This document shows, one piece after another, positions 1-7,449 of a DNA stretch of 18,839 nt (position 1 is its first letter; each line of letters begins with the position of its first letter). The position numbers and the translations under genes are program-made. The DNA is from an uncultured Butyricicoccus sp. GTDB taxonomy: Bacteria > Bacillota > Clostridia > Oscillospirales > Butyricicoccaceae. Where the stretch lies: NCBI GenBank assembly GCA_900547195.1, contig URFQ01000051.1:1-18839 (forward strand), given 5' to 3'. Under the pieces are notes generated by a model that was given only the letters and a program-made list of their open reading frames with translations, was not told where the DNA came from and searched no databases.

Positions 1-61
1 CAGGCAGGACATTGAGATTTATTACAGCTTTGTCGGCAAGATTGACTTGCCCGAAGCCTAA
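1..61 (+). CDS. C-terminal fragment of probable large serine recombinase (partial)
   Basis: An open frame enters from the left edge (first whole codon at 2) and stops with TAA at 59-61. The visible tail reads DIEIYYSFVGKIDLP, followed by EA and the stop. This resembles the extreme C-terminus (DUF4368-type tail) of large serine recombinases carried by integrative elements of Clostridia. Such enzymes cut and rejoin DNA at att sites and are often encoded right at the element end. Only about 19 residues are visible, so no catalytic domain can be checked. The broken transporter gene just downstream on the other strand supports an element end here. Family recognition from memory; moderately sure. 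Confidence 0.5.
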   Translation, partial: RQDIEIYYSFVGKIDLPEA

Positions 62-69
62 GCCCGACC

Positions 70-115
70 TATCCGGCACAGCCCTAAGTGCCGGATAGCA
101 ACGGCAAAATTTTTT
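70..115 (+). terminator. Perfect 10-bp hairpin after the recombinase
   Basis: TATCCGGCAC at 70-79 pairs perfectly with GTGCCGGATA at 88-97 around an 8-nt loop. A run of six T lies further on (110-115), separated from the stem by 12 nt, so this is not a canonical intrinsic terminator. It starts 8 nt after the recombinase stop. It may end that transcript or be part of the element end structure. Confidence 0.45.
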
Positions 116-124
116 ACACTTCTA

Positions 125-208
125 TTACTTCTTTATCACACATAAGCAAATGCCATTGAAGCCAAACAGCAGCAGCGCGAGAAGATACTTCAAATACGCT
201 TTTTTCAT
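125..208 (-). pseudogene. Truncated EamA/DMT-family transporter (5' remnant)
   Basis: Reading from ATG at 208-206 gives a 27-residue frame ending with TAA at 127-125. It begins MKKAYLKYLLALLLFGFNGI, which is the typical first membrane helix of 10-TM drug/metabolite transporters in Firmicutes (family usually near 300 residues, often with LLLFGSNGIVAS here). After residue 20 it turns into CLCVIKK and stops, so the rest of the protein is missing. The start overlaps the proB stop as ATGA, implying that it was once translationally coupled to proB. Probably disrupted by the neighbouring integrative element. A genuine small membrane peptide is possible but less likely. Confidence 0.6.
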
Positions 209-1005
209 GCCGGCCTGCCGGGGAAAAGCGTCCCGGCGTTGCCGCCTTGGAGGATATCATAGAGCGCCTCTGGGTTTTTGCCGTTCGTAATCGTCGTGTC
301 AATGTCATGCGCGGTGGCGAGCGATGCGGCTTGCAGCTTGGTCTTCATACCGCCCGTACCACGGCGCGAACCGGCTCCGCCCGCATGCGCATAGACGCTG
401 TCATCAATGCGCTCGATGCGGTGGATTTTCTGCGCGTTTGGATGCAGGCGCGGGTCGCTGTCGTACAGGCCGTCGATGTCGGACAAAAGGATCAGTTTCT
501 GCGCGCGGCACAGGATGGCTACGTTTGCGGAAAGCATATCGTTGTCCCGAAACAGACGCTGTTCCGATTCCACTCCGGCAGAGCCAACCGCATCATTCTC
601 GTTTACAATCGGAATCACCCCCATTTCCAGAAGGGCGTCAAACGTATGGATCAGGTTTTCTTTCTTTTCCGCGTGTTCAATGTCTTCCGCATGAAGCAAA
701 ATCTGCGCGATGGTTTTGCCATAGTCCCCGAAAAACTTGCCATATAGACGTATGACGCTGCCCTGGCCGACGGCGGCGGCAGCCTGTTTGAGCCGGATGC
801 TGGTTGGCCGGTTTTTTAGACGCAGTTTGTGCGTGCCCACGGCGATTGCACCGGAGGATACCAAGATTACCTCATACCCCATATTTTGAATGTTGGCCAG
901 CACGCAGGCCAGCCGGTCAAAGGAACGCAGGTCGCTTTTCCCCAGTTCGTTGGTCAGCGACGAGGAGCCAACTTTGACGACAATTCGGTTTTGATCAGGT
1001 TTCAT
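205..1005 (-). CDS. proB: Glutamate 5-kinase (short form without PUA domain)
   Basis: Phosphorylates L-glutamate with ATP to gamma-glutamyl phosphate, the first and feedback-controlled step of proline synthesis in the cytoplasm. The 266-residue protein starts RIVVKVGSSSLTNE, the nucleotide-binding start of the amino-acid-kinase fold. It continues with ILVSSGAIAVG (about 50-60), PIVNENDAV (about 137-145) and LLSDIDGLYD (about 173-182), and near the end has GSRRGTGGMKTKLQAA. It ends at GTLFPG, where the kinase domain finishes, so it lacks the C-terminal PUA domain of the E. coli enzyme, as is common in Clostridia. The ATG is preceded by GAGGTG at 8 nt. No proA partner lies in the window; the downstream gene is the truncated transporter. 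Confidence 0.93.
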   Translation of the reverse strand: MKPDQNRIVVKVGSSSLTNELGKSDLRSFDRLACVLANIQNMGYEVILVSSGAIAVGTHKLRLKNRPTSIRLKQAAAAVGQGSVIRLYGKFFGDYGKTIAQILLHAEDIEHAEKKENLIHTFDALLEMGVIPIVNENDAVGSAGVESEQRLFRDNDMLSANVAILCRAQKLILLSDIDGLYDSDPRLHPNAQKIHRIERIDDSVYAHAGGAGSRRGTGGMKTKLQAASLATAHDIDTTITNGKNPEALYDILQGGNAGTLFPGRPA

Positions 1006-1106
1006 CGTTTTTTCACCTCAAGACTGCCCTTTGCGGATGGATTCGCGGCCGGCCGGTACGGCGTTTGAATTTCGATTGCATAGGACATCACGTTCGCCTC
1101 ATTTAC

Positions 1107-1135
1107 TTGATTTTTTGCTGCATTCAGTGTACCAT
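1107..1135 (+). promoter_or_regulatory. Possible promoter of the lysR gene
   Basis: TTGATT (1107-1112), a 17-nt spacer, and TACCAT (1130-1135) give a weak sigma-A-like pair reading towards the lysR gene, about 75 bp before its start. The -10 box deviates from consensus, so this is tentative. A promoter for the divergent proB must lie in the same 1006-1208 interval but I could not pick one with confidence. Confidence 0.3.
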
Positions 1136-1164
1136 ATTTAAAACAATATCAAAAGCGAATGTTT

Positions 1165-1177
1165 TGCATAGTATGCA
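1165..1177. promoter_or_regulatory. LysR-type operator candidate (T-N11-A palindrome)
   Basis: TGCATA-G-TATGCA is a perfect 13-bp palindrome with the T-N11-A form bound by LysR-family regulators. It lies between the divergent proB and lysR genes, 31 bp before the lysR start. A matching half-site TGCATA occurs at 1077-1082, about 88 bp away and closer to proB, compatible with the two-site binding typical of the family. Its use by the adjacent regulator is inference. Confidence 0.45.
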
Positions 1178-1208
1178 TGAGAAAATCAGATGGAAAGGAG
1201 AAGGCTGT

Positions 1209-2069
1209 GTGGACATCCAGAAATATATGGCCTTCATTAAGACTGTGGAATGCGGCAGCTTTACGCACGCTGCCGAAGCGCTAAGCTATTCCCAGTCGGG
1301 GATCAGCCGGATGATTGGGGATCTTGAAAGGGAGTGGAAGGTTTGCCTGCTGGAGCGTGGACGCGCCGGGGTACGGCTGACCTCGGACGGAGTGAAACTG
1401 CTGCCGTATGCCAAACGTGTATGTGAGGAATATCAGAAGCTGCAAATGCAGGTCGATGAATTGAATGGATTGCAGTCGGGCTTGATCCGTATCGGCACGT
1501 TCTCCAGCGTGGCGACCCATTGGCTGCCAAACATTATTCGCGAATTCCAGAAAGATTTCCCCAATATGGACTATGAATTGCTGCTCGGTGATTATACCGA
1601 GATCGAGAGCTGGGTTTTGGAAGGGCGCGTGGACTGCGGGTTTGTACGGCTGCCCGCGCACGCGGATTTGGAAACAATGTTCTTGGCGCAGGATCGCCTG
1701 CTTGCGATTTTGCCGGAAGGCCACCGTCTGGCCGGATGTGAGCGGGTTTCGGTGGCGGCACTGTGCGAGGATCCGTTTATGCTGTTGGAAAAGGGGGCAA
1801 AAGCGGAAATCTCCGCAATTTTTGAACGGCGTGGTCTGACACCGCGCGTACACTTCACGACATGGGATGACTATGCCATTTTGTCCATGGTGGAAAGCGG
1901 GCTGGGCGTCAGCATCCTGCCGGAGTTGATTTTAAGGCGTGTGCCGTACCGCATTGTCATAAAAGAGCTGGACGCGCCTGCATACCGCCGCATCGGTCTT
2001 GCCTTGCGGGAGAAAAAGACGGCGTCGTTGGCGGTGAAGCGTTTTTTGGATTACTTGCAATATCGATAA
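1209..2069 (+). CDS. LysR-family transcriptional regulator
   Basis: A 286-residue DNA-binding regulator. The N-terminal winged helix-turn-helix is clear (residues 1-60: CGSFTHAAEALSYSQSGISR, then LTSDGVKLLPYA). A type 2 periplasmic-binding-like effector domain follows (from about 87, GLIRIGTFSSVATHWLPNII) and ends near VKRFLDYL. I chose GTG at 1209 because AAGGAG lies 8 nt upstream and the protein then begins (M)DIQKYMAFIKTVECGSFT, the normal LysR start; a longer in-frame ATG at 1065 would add an atypical 48-residue extension. It is divergent from proB and the transporter remnant, so it may have controlled that pair. The effector is unknown. It reads convergently into no gene; a lacI-family gene follows 71 bp later in the same direction with its own promoter. 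Confidence 0.9.
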   Translation: MDIQKYMAFIKTVECGSFTHAAEALSYSQSGISRMIGDLEREWKVCLLERGRAGVRLTSDGVKLLPYAKRVCEEYQKLQMQVDELNGLQSGLIRIGTFSSVATHWLPNIIREFQKDFPNMDYELLLGDYTEIESWVLEGRVDCGFVRLPAHADLETMFLAQDRLLAILPEGHRLAGCERVSVAALCEDPFMLLEKGAKAEISAIFERRGLTPRVHFTTWDDYAILSMVESGLGVSILPELILRRVPYRIVIKELDAPAYRRIGLALREKKTASLAVKRFLDYLQYR

Positions 2070-2078
2070 AATAGCCTG

Positions 2079-2107
2079 TTGCAATAGCGGGCCGAATCAG
2101 GTAAAAT
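2079..2107 (+). promoter_or_regulatory. Sigma-A-type promoter of the LacI-family gene
   Basis: TTGCAA (2079-2084), exactly 17 nt, then TAAAAT (2102-2107), 33 bp before the lacI-family start. An AGTAAA at 2123-2128, in the leader just upstream of the ribosome site, matches the half-site of the operator candidate in front of galK, so weak autoregulation is possible. Confidence 0.55.
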
Positions 2108-2140
2108 ATAAGCATCAATTTCAGTAAAAGAGGTGTTCCT

Positions 2141-3169
2141 ATGGCGACCCTGAAGGAACTGGCCGAGTATACCGGCTTTTCTTCCACCACCATTTCGCGT
2201 ATTTTAAACAACGACCCAACAATGGCTGCCAGCGAGGAGACCCGGAAAAAGGTGATTGAAGCAGCTGGAGCGCTGAATTATACCACCTCCCGCAGCAAGA
2301 AGAGCGGCGGGAAAACGGCATTGCGCATTGCGCTGGCCGAAATGCTGTCCCCTGCTGAGCAGTTGGAGGATCCATACTACTTGTACCTGCGCCGCTTTGT
2401 GGAACATGCGTGCATGGAGCAAAAAATCGAGTTGCTGTCCCTGCTGTATCAGGAGGAAACCGGCTATTCCCTGCTTACACCGTCTGCACTGGATGGGATC
2501 ATTGCCATTGGCATCTTTACACGGCGGCAGGTCGAAATGCTGCACCGTTTGAGCGGCAACGTGGTCTTTCTGGATTCCGCGCCGGATGAACGCCGTTCGG
2601 ATGCAGTGGTGATCAATTACCGCCTCGGTGTGTATCAGGCATTGGAGGCGCTGATGGAGCGCGGCCATACACGCATCGGCTTCATTGGCCCGGCAGAGAA
2701 GCTGGACGACTGGAAACAGCCGGCTCCCGAGCGCCGGCATGTGCTTTTTACCCGGTTTATGACCGAACATGGGCTGTTTTCGCCCGATTTGCTGGTGGAC
2801 GTGCCGATGAACACCCGGCAGACCACCGATGCGCTTACCGCCTATCTGAAAAAAAACACGGATCTGCCGACCGCGTTTCTAACCGCAAATGAGGAAAACG
2901 CCATCGGCGCGATGCGCGCTTTGCAGCGCGCCGGATTGCGTGTGCCCGAGGACGTGTCAATCGTGTCGTTTAATGATACGCCGCTGTCCGAAATGGTCGA
3001 CCCGCCGCTGACCTCCATCTCCACGCGCATGCAGGAAATGTCTGCGCTTGCGGTACAGATGGTATGCGAACGCAGCGGCAAGCGGGAAGGGGCACGCACC
3101 TATCCGGTAAAGGTGATCGTACCCCCGACCTTGGTGCTGCGGGATACCGTCGCCGCCCCCCGCAAATGA
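2141..3169 (+). CDS. LacI/GalR-family transcriptional repressor, probably of the gal operon
   Basis: A 342-residue regulator. The N-terminal LacI helix-turn-helix is unmistakable (TLKELAEYTGFSSTTISRIL, residues 3-22, then a hinge region to about 60). A periplasmic-binding-like sensor domain follows, with segments typical of the family: GIIAIGIFT, VVFLDSAP, GHTRIGFIGP (about 178-187), PTAFLTANEENAIGAMRAL (about 243-261), VPEDVSIVSFNDTPLSEMVDPPLTSI (about 268-293). Sequence style is close to EbgR/GalR regulators of galactoside genes. RBS AGAGGTG precedes the ATG. The position directly upstream of galKET in the same direction and a palindrome in front of galK suggest that it represses that operon, released by galactose or a galactoside. 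The ligand assignment is inference. Confidence 0.88.
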   Translation: MATLKELAEYTGFSSTTISRILNNDPTMAASEETRKKVIEAAGALNYTTSRSKKSGGKTALRIALAEMLSPAEQLEDPYYLYLRRFVEHACMEQKIELLSLLYQEETGYSLLTPSALDGIIAIGIFTRRQVEMLHRLSGNVVFLDSAPDERRSDAVVINYRLGVYQALEALMERGHTRIGFIGPAEKLDDWKQPAPERRHVLFTRFMTEHGLFSPDLLVDVPMNTRQTTDALTAYLKKNTDLPTAFLTANEENAIGAMRALQRAGLRVPEDVSIVSFNDTPLSEMVDPPLTSISTRMQEMSALAVQMVCERSGKREGARTYPVKVIVPPTLVLRDTVAAPRK

Positions 3170-3204
3170 GAAAGGAAGCCCTGTTCCACGGACGGGGTTC
3201 AGAC

Positions 3205-3230
3205 TGTCGAAAAACTACAGTTTTTCGACA
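3205..3230. repeat. Inverted repeat with 12-bp arms
   Basis: TGTCGAAAAACT pairs with AGTTTTTCGACA around the two bases AC, effectively an 11-bp stem with a 4-nt loop. No T-tract follows on either strand, so it is not a standard terminator. It may be part of an intergenic repeat element. Confidence 0.6.
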
Positions 3231-3265
3231 AGTACGCCCGCCGCCATAAATGGCTCTGGGCGGGG

Positions 3266-3310
3266 GAGTTCTGAAAAGGCGCATGAATGAGCCTTTTCAG
3301 AACTCTTTTT
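3266..3310 (+). terminator. Strong intrinsic terminator after the LacI-family gene
   Basis: A perfect 15-bp stem (3266-3280 with 3291-3305; arms GAGTTCTGAAAAGGC and its complement) with a 10-nt loop, immediately followed by TTTTT at 3306-3310. It separates the repressor gene transcript from galK, so the gal genes need their own promoter. Confidence 0.85.
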
Positions 3311-3313
3311 GTT

Positions 3314-3343
3314 AAAAAGTCACGCACATGTCGCGACTTTTTT
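3314..3343. terminator. Second hairpin, A/T-flanked, possibly bidirectional
   Basis: AAAAAGTC (3314-3321) pairs with GACTTTTT (3335-3342), and two more base pairs follow inside after one mismatch. A tail of six T lies on the + side and of A/T on the - side. Weaker than the preceding terminator and directly behind it, giving a tandem arrangement. Confidence 0.45.
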
Positions 3344-3457
3344 AATATTGAACGCGCGCTGCGGCGCGAAAAACTTTTTGACACGCTGAGTCCTGTTCGA
3401 CGGACGGGACTTCCTTTGTGTTTGAGCAGGATCTACAAAAATACGGACGGGTTTTCG

Positions 3458-3506
3458 GTAAAATGCTGGTTTGTGAAATTTAGTAAAGTTTTACTTGAAA
3501 TTTTAC
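3458..3506. promoter_or_regulatory. Operator candidates in front of galK
   Basis: AGTAAA-GT-TTTACT (3482-3495) is a 14-bp palindrome of LacI-family size. It is surrounded by further half-sites: GTAAAAT at 3458-3464 and its exact complement ATTTTAC at 3500-3506. The palindrome touches the proposed -35 box, which would suit repression. Binding by the upstream LacI-family protein is inference. Confidence 0.5.
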
Positions 3507-3523
3507 GAAAACTATTTTATCAT
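3495..3523 (+). promoter_or_regulatory. Promoter of galKET
   Basis: TTGAAA (3495-3500), a 17-nt spacer, then TATCAT (3518-3523) in AT-rich DNA, 20 bp before the galK start. This implies a very short leader, with the ribosome site GAGGTG at 3532-3537. Confidence 0.5.
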
Positions 3524-3543
3524 AAATTTATGAGGTGATGAAC

Positions 3544-4833
3544 ATGATCGCAGTTTCCCATCTGCTCTCCCGGTTGGAAGCCGGAACCTACGATGACCGG
3601 CTTCGATCTATTTACTGCACCGGCAATGCTTCGTCCGCGAAGCGCCGCATTCGCAATGTAACAGAAGGATATTTGCATGCGTTTGACGCGGGGATCGATG
3701 CAGAGGTTGGCATCTACAGTGCGCCCGGCCGCACGGAAATCGGCGGCAATCATACCGACCACCAGCATGGCTGCGTGCTTGCCGCGAGCGTCAATCTGGA
3801 TGTGCTCGCCTGCGCGGCCCCGAACAGCACAGATACGATCCGGATTGTGTCCGAGGGATATCCAATGGAAATCATTGATCTCGAGGGAAACACGCCGGTT
3901 GAGGCGGAAAAGAACAGCTCGTCGGCGCTGATTCGCGGCGTGGCGGCACAGATTCGGGCGCTCGGCCATCCAGTGCGCGGATTTGACGCATATATGGTCT
4001 CGGATGTGCTTGGCGGTTCGGGACTGTCCAGTTCTGCGGCTTATGAGGTCATGCTGGGCGTCATTATGAACGATTTGTTTTGCGGCGGCACGCTGACCGC
4101 GGTGCAAATCGCACAGATCGGCCAGTATGCTGAAAATGTGTTTTTTGGCAAGCCGTGCGGCCTGATGGATCAGACGGCGTCCGCAGTTGGCGGCGCGGTG
4201 GCGATCGACTTCCGCGATCCGGCGAATCCGGTGATCCAAAAGATCCCGGTCGATTTGGCTGCGCATGGCTGTGCGCTGTGCATCATCGATTCGGGGGCGG
4301 ATCATGCTGACCTGACCGATGAATATGCCGCGATTCCGGTGGAAATGAAGGAAGTGGCTGCATATTTTCATAAGGATGTGCTGCGCGAGGTCAATGCCGA
4401 GGCGTTTTACGCGGCGATTCCGCAGCTACGCCGCAAAGCGGGCGACCGCGCGGTGCTGCGGGCCATCCATTTCTTTGAGGAAAACAGCCGGGCACAGCAG
4501 GAGGCCGCAGCGCTCGAAGCGAATCATTTTGAAGAGTTCCTGCATCTTGTGACCAAATCCGGACAGTCCTCTTTTATGTACCTGCAAAACGTCTTCTGCT
4601 GTAGCACCCCGCGCGAACAGGCGGTTTCGGTGGCGCTCGCCATTGCCGGGCATGTGCTGGGTGATGCGGGGGCATACCGTGTGCATGGCGGCGGCTTTGC
4701 CGGAACGTTGCAGGCGTTTGTCCCGCTTGATAAGTTGGACCGGTTCCAGACGCATATGGAGGCCGTGCTCGGTGCGGGCATGTGCCATGTGTTGTCCATC
4801 CGCCCCGAAGGCGGTATTCCATTAATTGTCTGA
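3544..4833 (+). CDS. galK: Galactokinase
   Basis: Phosphorylates alpha-D-galactose to galactose-1-phosphate with ATP, the entry step of the Leloir pathway. About 429 residues. The three GHMP-kinase motifs are visible: the galactokinase signature GRTEIGGNHTDHQHG (about 62-76), the phosphate-binding loop GGSGLSSSAAYE (about 157-168), and the C-terminal VHGGGFAGTLQAF (about 380-392). It is longer than E. coli GalK (382) and has an N-terminal extension of about 55 residues before the signature, as in other clostridial forms. I chose ATG at 3544 (MIAVSHLL) because GAGGTG at 3532-3537 is 6 nt upstream. ATG at 3538 and GTG at 3535 are in frame but overlap or abut that ribosome site. First gene of galKET; galE follows after 22 bp. 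Confidence 0.92.
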   Translation: MIAVSHLLSRLEAGTYDDRLRSIYCTGNASSAKRRIRNVTEGYLHAFDAGIDAEVGIYSAPGRTEIGGNHTDHQHGCVLAASVNLDVLACAAPNSTDTIRIVSEGYPMEIIDLEGNTPVEAEKNSSSALIRGVAAQIRALGHPVRGFDAYMVSDVLGGSGLSSSAAYEVMLGVIMNDLFCGGTLTAVQIAQIGQYAENVFFGKPCGLMDQTASAVGGAVAIDFRDPANPVIQKIPVDLAAHGCALCIIDSGADHADLTDEYAAIPVEMKEVAAYFHKDVLREVNAEAFYAAIPQLRRKAGDRAVLRAIHFFEENSRAQQEAAALEANHFEEFLHLVTKSGQSSFMYLQNVFCCSTPREQAVSVALAIAGHVLGDAGAYRVHGGGFAGTLQAFVPLDKLDRFQTHMEAVLGAGMCHVLSIRPEGGIPLIV

Positions 4834-4855
4834 GAAAGGTTTTGGAGGTATTATT

Positions 4856-5848
<993 letters not shown>

Positions 5849-5850
5849 GC

Positions 5851-7338
5851 ATGAGCGCGGACTTTGCGATCAAAAAGCTGGTGACCTACGGCCTGCGAAC
5901 CGGCCTCATCGAGCCGGAAGACGGGGTGTTTGTAGTAAACGCCCTGTTGGAAGCGCTGAAACTGGACAGTTATACCGATTGTGGAGAAGAACCATCGGGG
6001 ATTGACCTTCCGGCAGTCCTGAACGAGCTCATGGATGACGCGCATGAGCGCGGCGTGCTGCCTGAGGACAGCATCGTGTACCGCGATCTGTTTGACACCA
6101 TGCTCATGAGCAAGCTGACCCCGCGACCGAGCGAGGTTATCCGTCGGTTCCAAGCGCTGTACGCGGGGAGTCCGCGGGCCGCGACCGATTGGTATTATAA
6201 ATTTGCGCAGGATACCAATTATATTCGCCGTGACCGCATTGCAAAAGACATGCAATGGAAAGCGCCGACCGGGTACGGGGAGCTGGACATTACGATCAAC
6301 CTGTCCAAACCGGAAAAAGACCCCAAGGCCATCGCGGCGGCGCGCAACCTTCCTGCGTCCGCTTATCCGCGCTGCCTGCTCTGTAAAGAGAATGAGGGCT
6401 ACGCCGGCCGTGTCAACCATCCAGCGCGCCAGAACCACCGCGTTGTGCCGATTCAGATCAACGGCAGCCCGTGGTTTTTGCAATATTCGCCCTATGTATA
6501 TTACAATGAGCACTGCATCTGCTTCAATTCCGAACACACGCCCATGAAGATCGACCGCGCCTGCTTTGGCAAGCTGCTCGACTTCGTGCGTCAGTTCCCG
6601 CATTATTTTGTCGGCTCCAACGCCGACCTGCCCATCGTGGGCGGTTCCATTCTGGCGCACGACCATTTTCAGGGCGGCCATTACACCTTTGCCATGGAAA
6701 AGGCGCCGGTGGAATGCGAACTGTCCTTCCCGGGCTTCGAGGACGTGCGGGCAGGGATTGTCAAGTGGCCGATGTCGGTCATCCGGTTGTCGTGCGCGGA
6801 CAGCAGCCGCTTAGTCGAGCTGGGCGACAGAATTTTGACCAGATGGCGCGGTTATACGGACGAAGCGGCGTTCATCTTTGCGGAAACAAACGGCACGCCA
6901 CACAACACCATTACCCCGATTGCGCGCATGCGGGACGGCGTTTATGAGCTGGATCTGGTGCTGCGCAACAATATCACAACCGACGAGCATCCGCTTGGCG
7001 TATATCATCCGCATGCGGAGCTGCACCATATCAAGAAGGAAAACATTGGCCTCATCGAAGTGATGGGTCTGGCCGTACTGCCGGCCCGCCTCAAGGCCGA
7101 ACTGGCCGCAGTTGCGGATACGCTTGCCGCGGGCGGCGACCTGTACGCCAATCCGCTGACCGCTTCCCATGCCGGCTGGGCAGAGCGTTTTGCCGGGGAT
7201 GTTACGCCGGATAATGCGCTCGCCATCGTACAGGCCGAGACCGGCAAGGTCTTCGCGCGGGTGCTCGAACATGCAGGCGTTTACAAACGCACAGAAGAAG
7301 GGCGCGCCGCTTTCCTGCGCTTTGTGGACAGCATTTAA
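5851..7338 (+). CDS. galT: UDP-glucose--hexose-1-phosphate uridylyltransferase, class II
   Basis: Transfers UMP between UDP-glucose and galactose-1-phosphate, giving UDP-galactose and glucose-1-phosphate. About 495 residues, the size of the Firmicute class II GalT (GalT2) and far longer than the roughly 350-residue E. coli type. Recognisable family stretches: YPRCLLCKENEGYAGR, VVPIQINGSPWFLQYSPY, YNEHCICFNSEHTPM, VGGSILAHDHFQGGHY (histidine-rich active region), then HPHAELHHIKKENIGLIEVM. AGGAGG at 5838-5843 lies 7 nt before ATG 5851 but only 1 nt before ATG 5845, so I prefer 5851 although 5845 would give the classic ATGA overlap with galE. Last gene of the operon. Confidence 0.93.
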   Translation: MSADFAIKKLVTYGLRTGLIEPEDGVFVVNALLEALKLDSYTDCGEEPSGIDLPAVLNELMDDAHERGVLPEDSIVYRDLFDTMLMSKLTPRPSEVIRRFQALYAGSPRAATDWYYKFAQDTNYIRRDRIAKDMQWKAPTGYGELDITINLSKPEKDPKAIAAARNLPASAYPRCLLCKENEGYAGRVNHPARQNHRVVPIQINGSPWFLQYSPYVYYNEHCICFNSEHTPMKIDRACFGKLLDFVRQFPHYFVGSNADLPIVGGSILAHDHFQGGHYTFAMEKAPVECELSFPGFEDVRAGIVKWPMSVIRLSCADSSRLVELGDRILTRWRGYTDEAAFIFAETNGTPHNTITPIARMRDGVYELDLVLRNNITTDEHPLGVYHPHAELHHIKKENIGLIEVMGLAVLPARLKAELAAVADTLAAGGDLYANPLTASHAGWAERFAGDVTPDNALAIVQAETGKVFARVLEHAGVYKRTEEGRAAFLRFVDSI

Positions 7339-7361
7339 AAATGCGTTTTCCCTATTCTCTT

Positions 7362-7404
7362 AAAAAATCCCGTCGCGGACGCACGAGCCGCGGCGGGATT
7401 TTTT
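7362..7404. terminator. Long bidirectional terminator between galT and the glycosyltransferase gene
   Basis: AAAAAATCCCG(T)CGCGG at 7362-7378 pairs with CCGCGGCGGGATTTTTT at 7388-7404, a 17-bp stem with one G-U pair and a 9-nt loop. A/T runs on both arms give a T-tract on either strand, so it can end both the galKET and the convergent glycosyltransferase transcripts. Confidence 0.85.
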
Positions 7405-7449
7405 GCAGTCAACGTGCCTGCACAACAGGGTGCAGACACGGAAGGGCGT

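Larger units (their letters stand above)
1..148. mobile_element. Right end of a putative integrative element (boundary approximate)
   Basis: A recombinase C-terminus (1-61), a hairpin (70-97) and then an abrupt break in a DMT/EamA transporter gene (conserved only from about 149 to 208, on the - strand) are what is expected at one end of a serine-recombinase element inserted in that gene. The exact junction is not visible from one end alone; it probably lies between about 98 and 150. The remaining 3' part of the transporter gene should lie on the other side of the element, left of this window. Confidence 0.4.
3181..3411. repeat. Gene-free intergenic block with repeated hairpins (3170-3457)
   Basis: No credible gene lies between the lacI-family stop and galK. 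Instead there is a direct repeat CTGTTC(C/G)ACGGACGGG at 3181-3196 and again at 3393-3408 (15 of 16 identical). Each copy is centred on a small GC-rich hairpin; the second pairs AGTCCTGTTCG with CGGACGGGACT over 3389-3411 using two G-U pairs. Between the copies are three further hairpins listed separately. This looks like a dispersed intergenic repeat cassette rather than coding DNA. I saw no transposase or target duplication. Confidence 0.5.

Noticed and set aside
1065..1208. N-terminal extension of the LysR protein from an ATG at 1065
   Set aside because: The extension has no LysR similarity, contains the promoter and operator candidates, and a GTG with AAGGAG at the right spacing lies at 1209.
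3287..3538. Small open frames in the lacI-galK gap
   Set aside because: They run through the terminator and hairpins, have no ribosome site and no plausible protein features.
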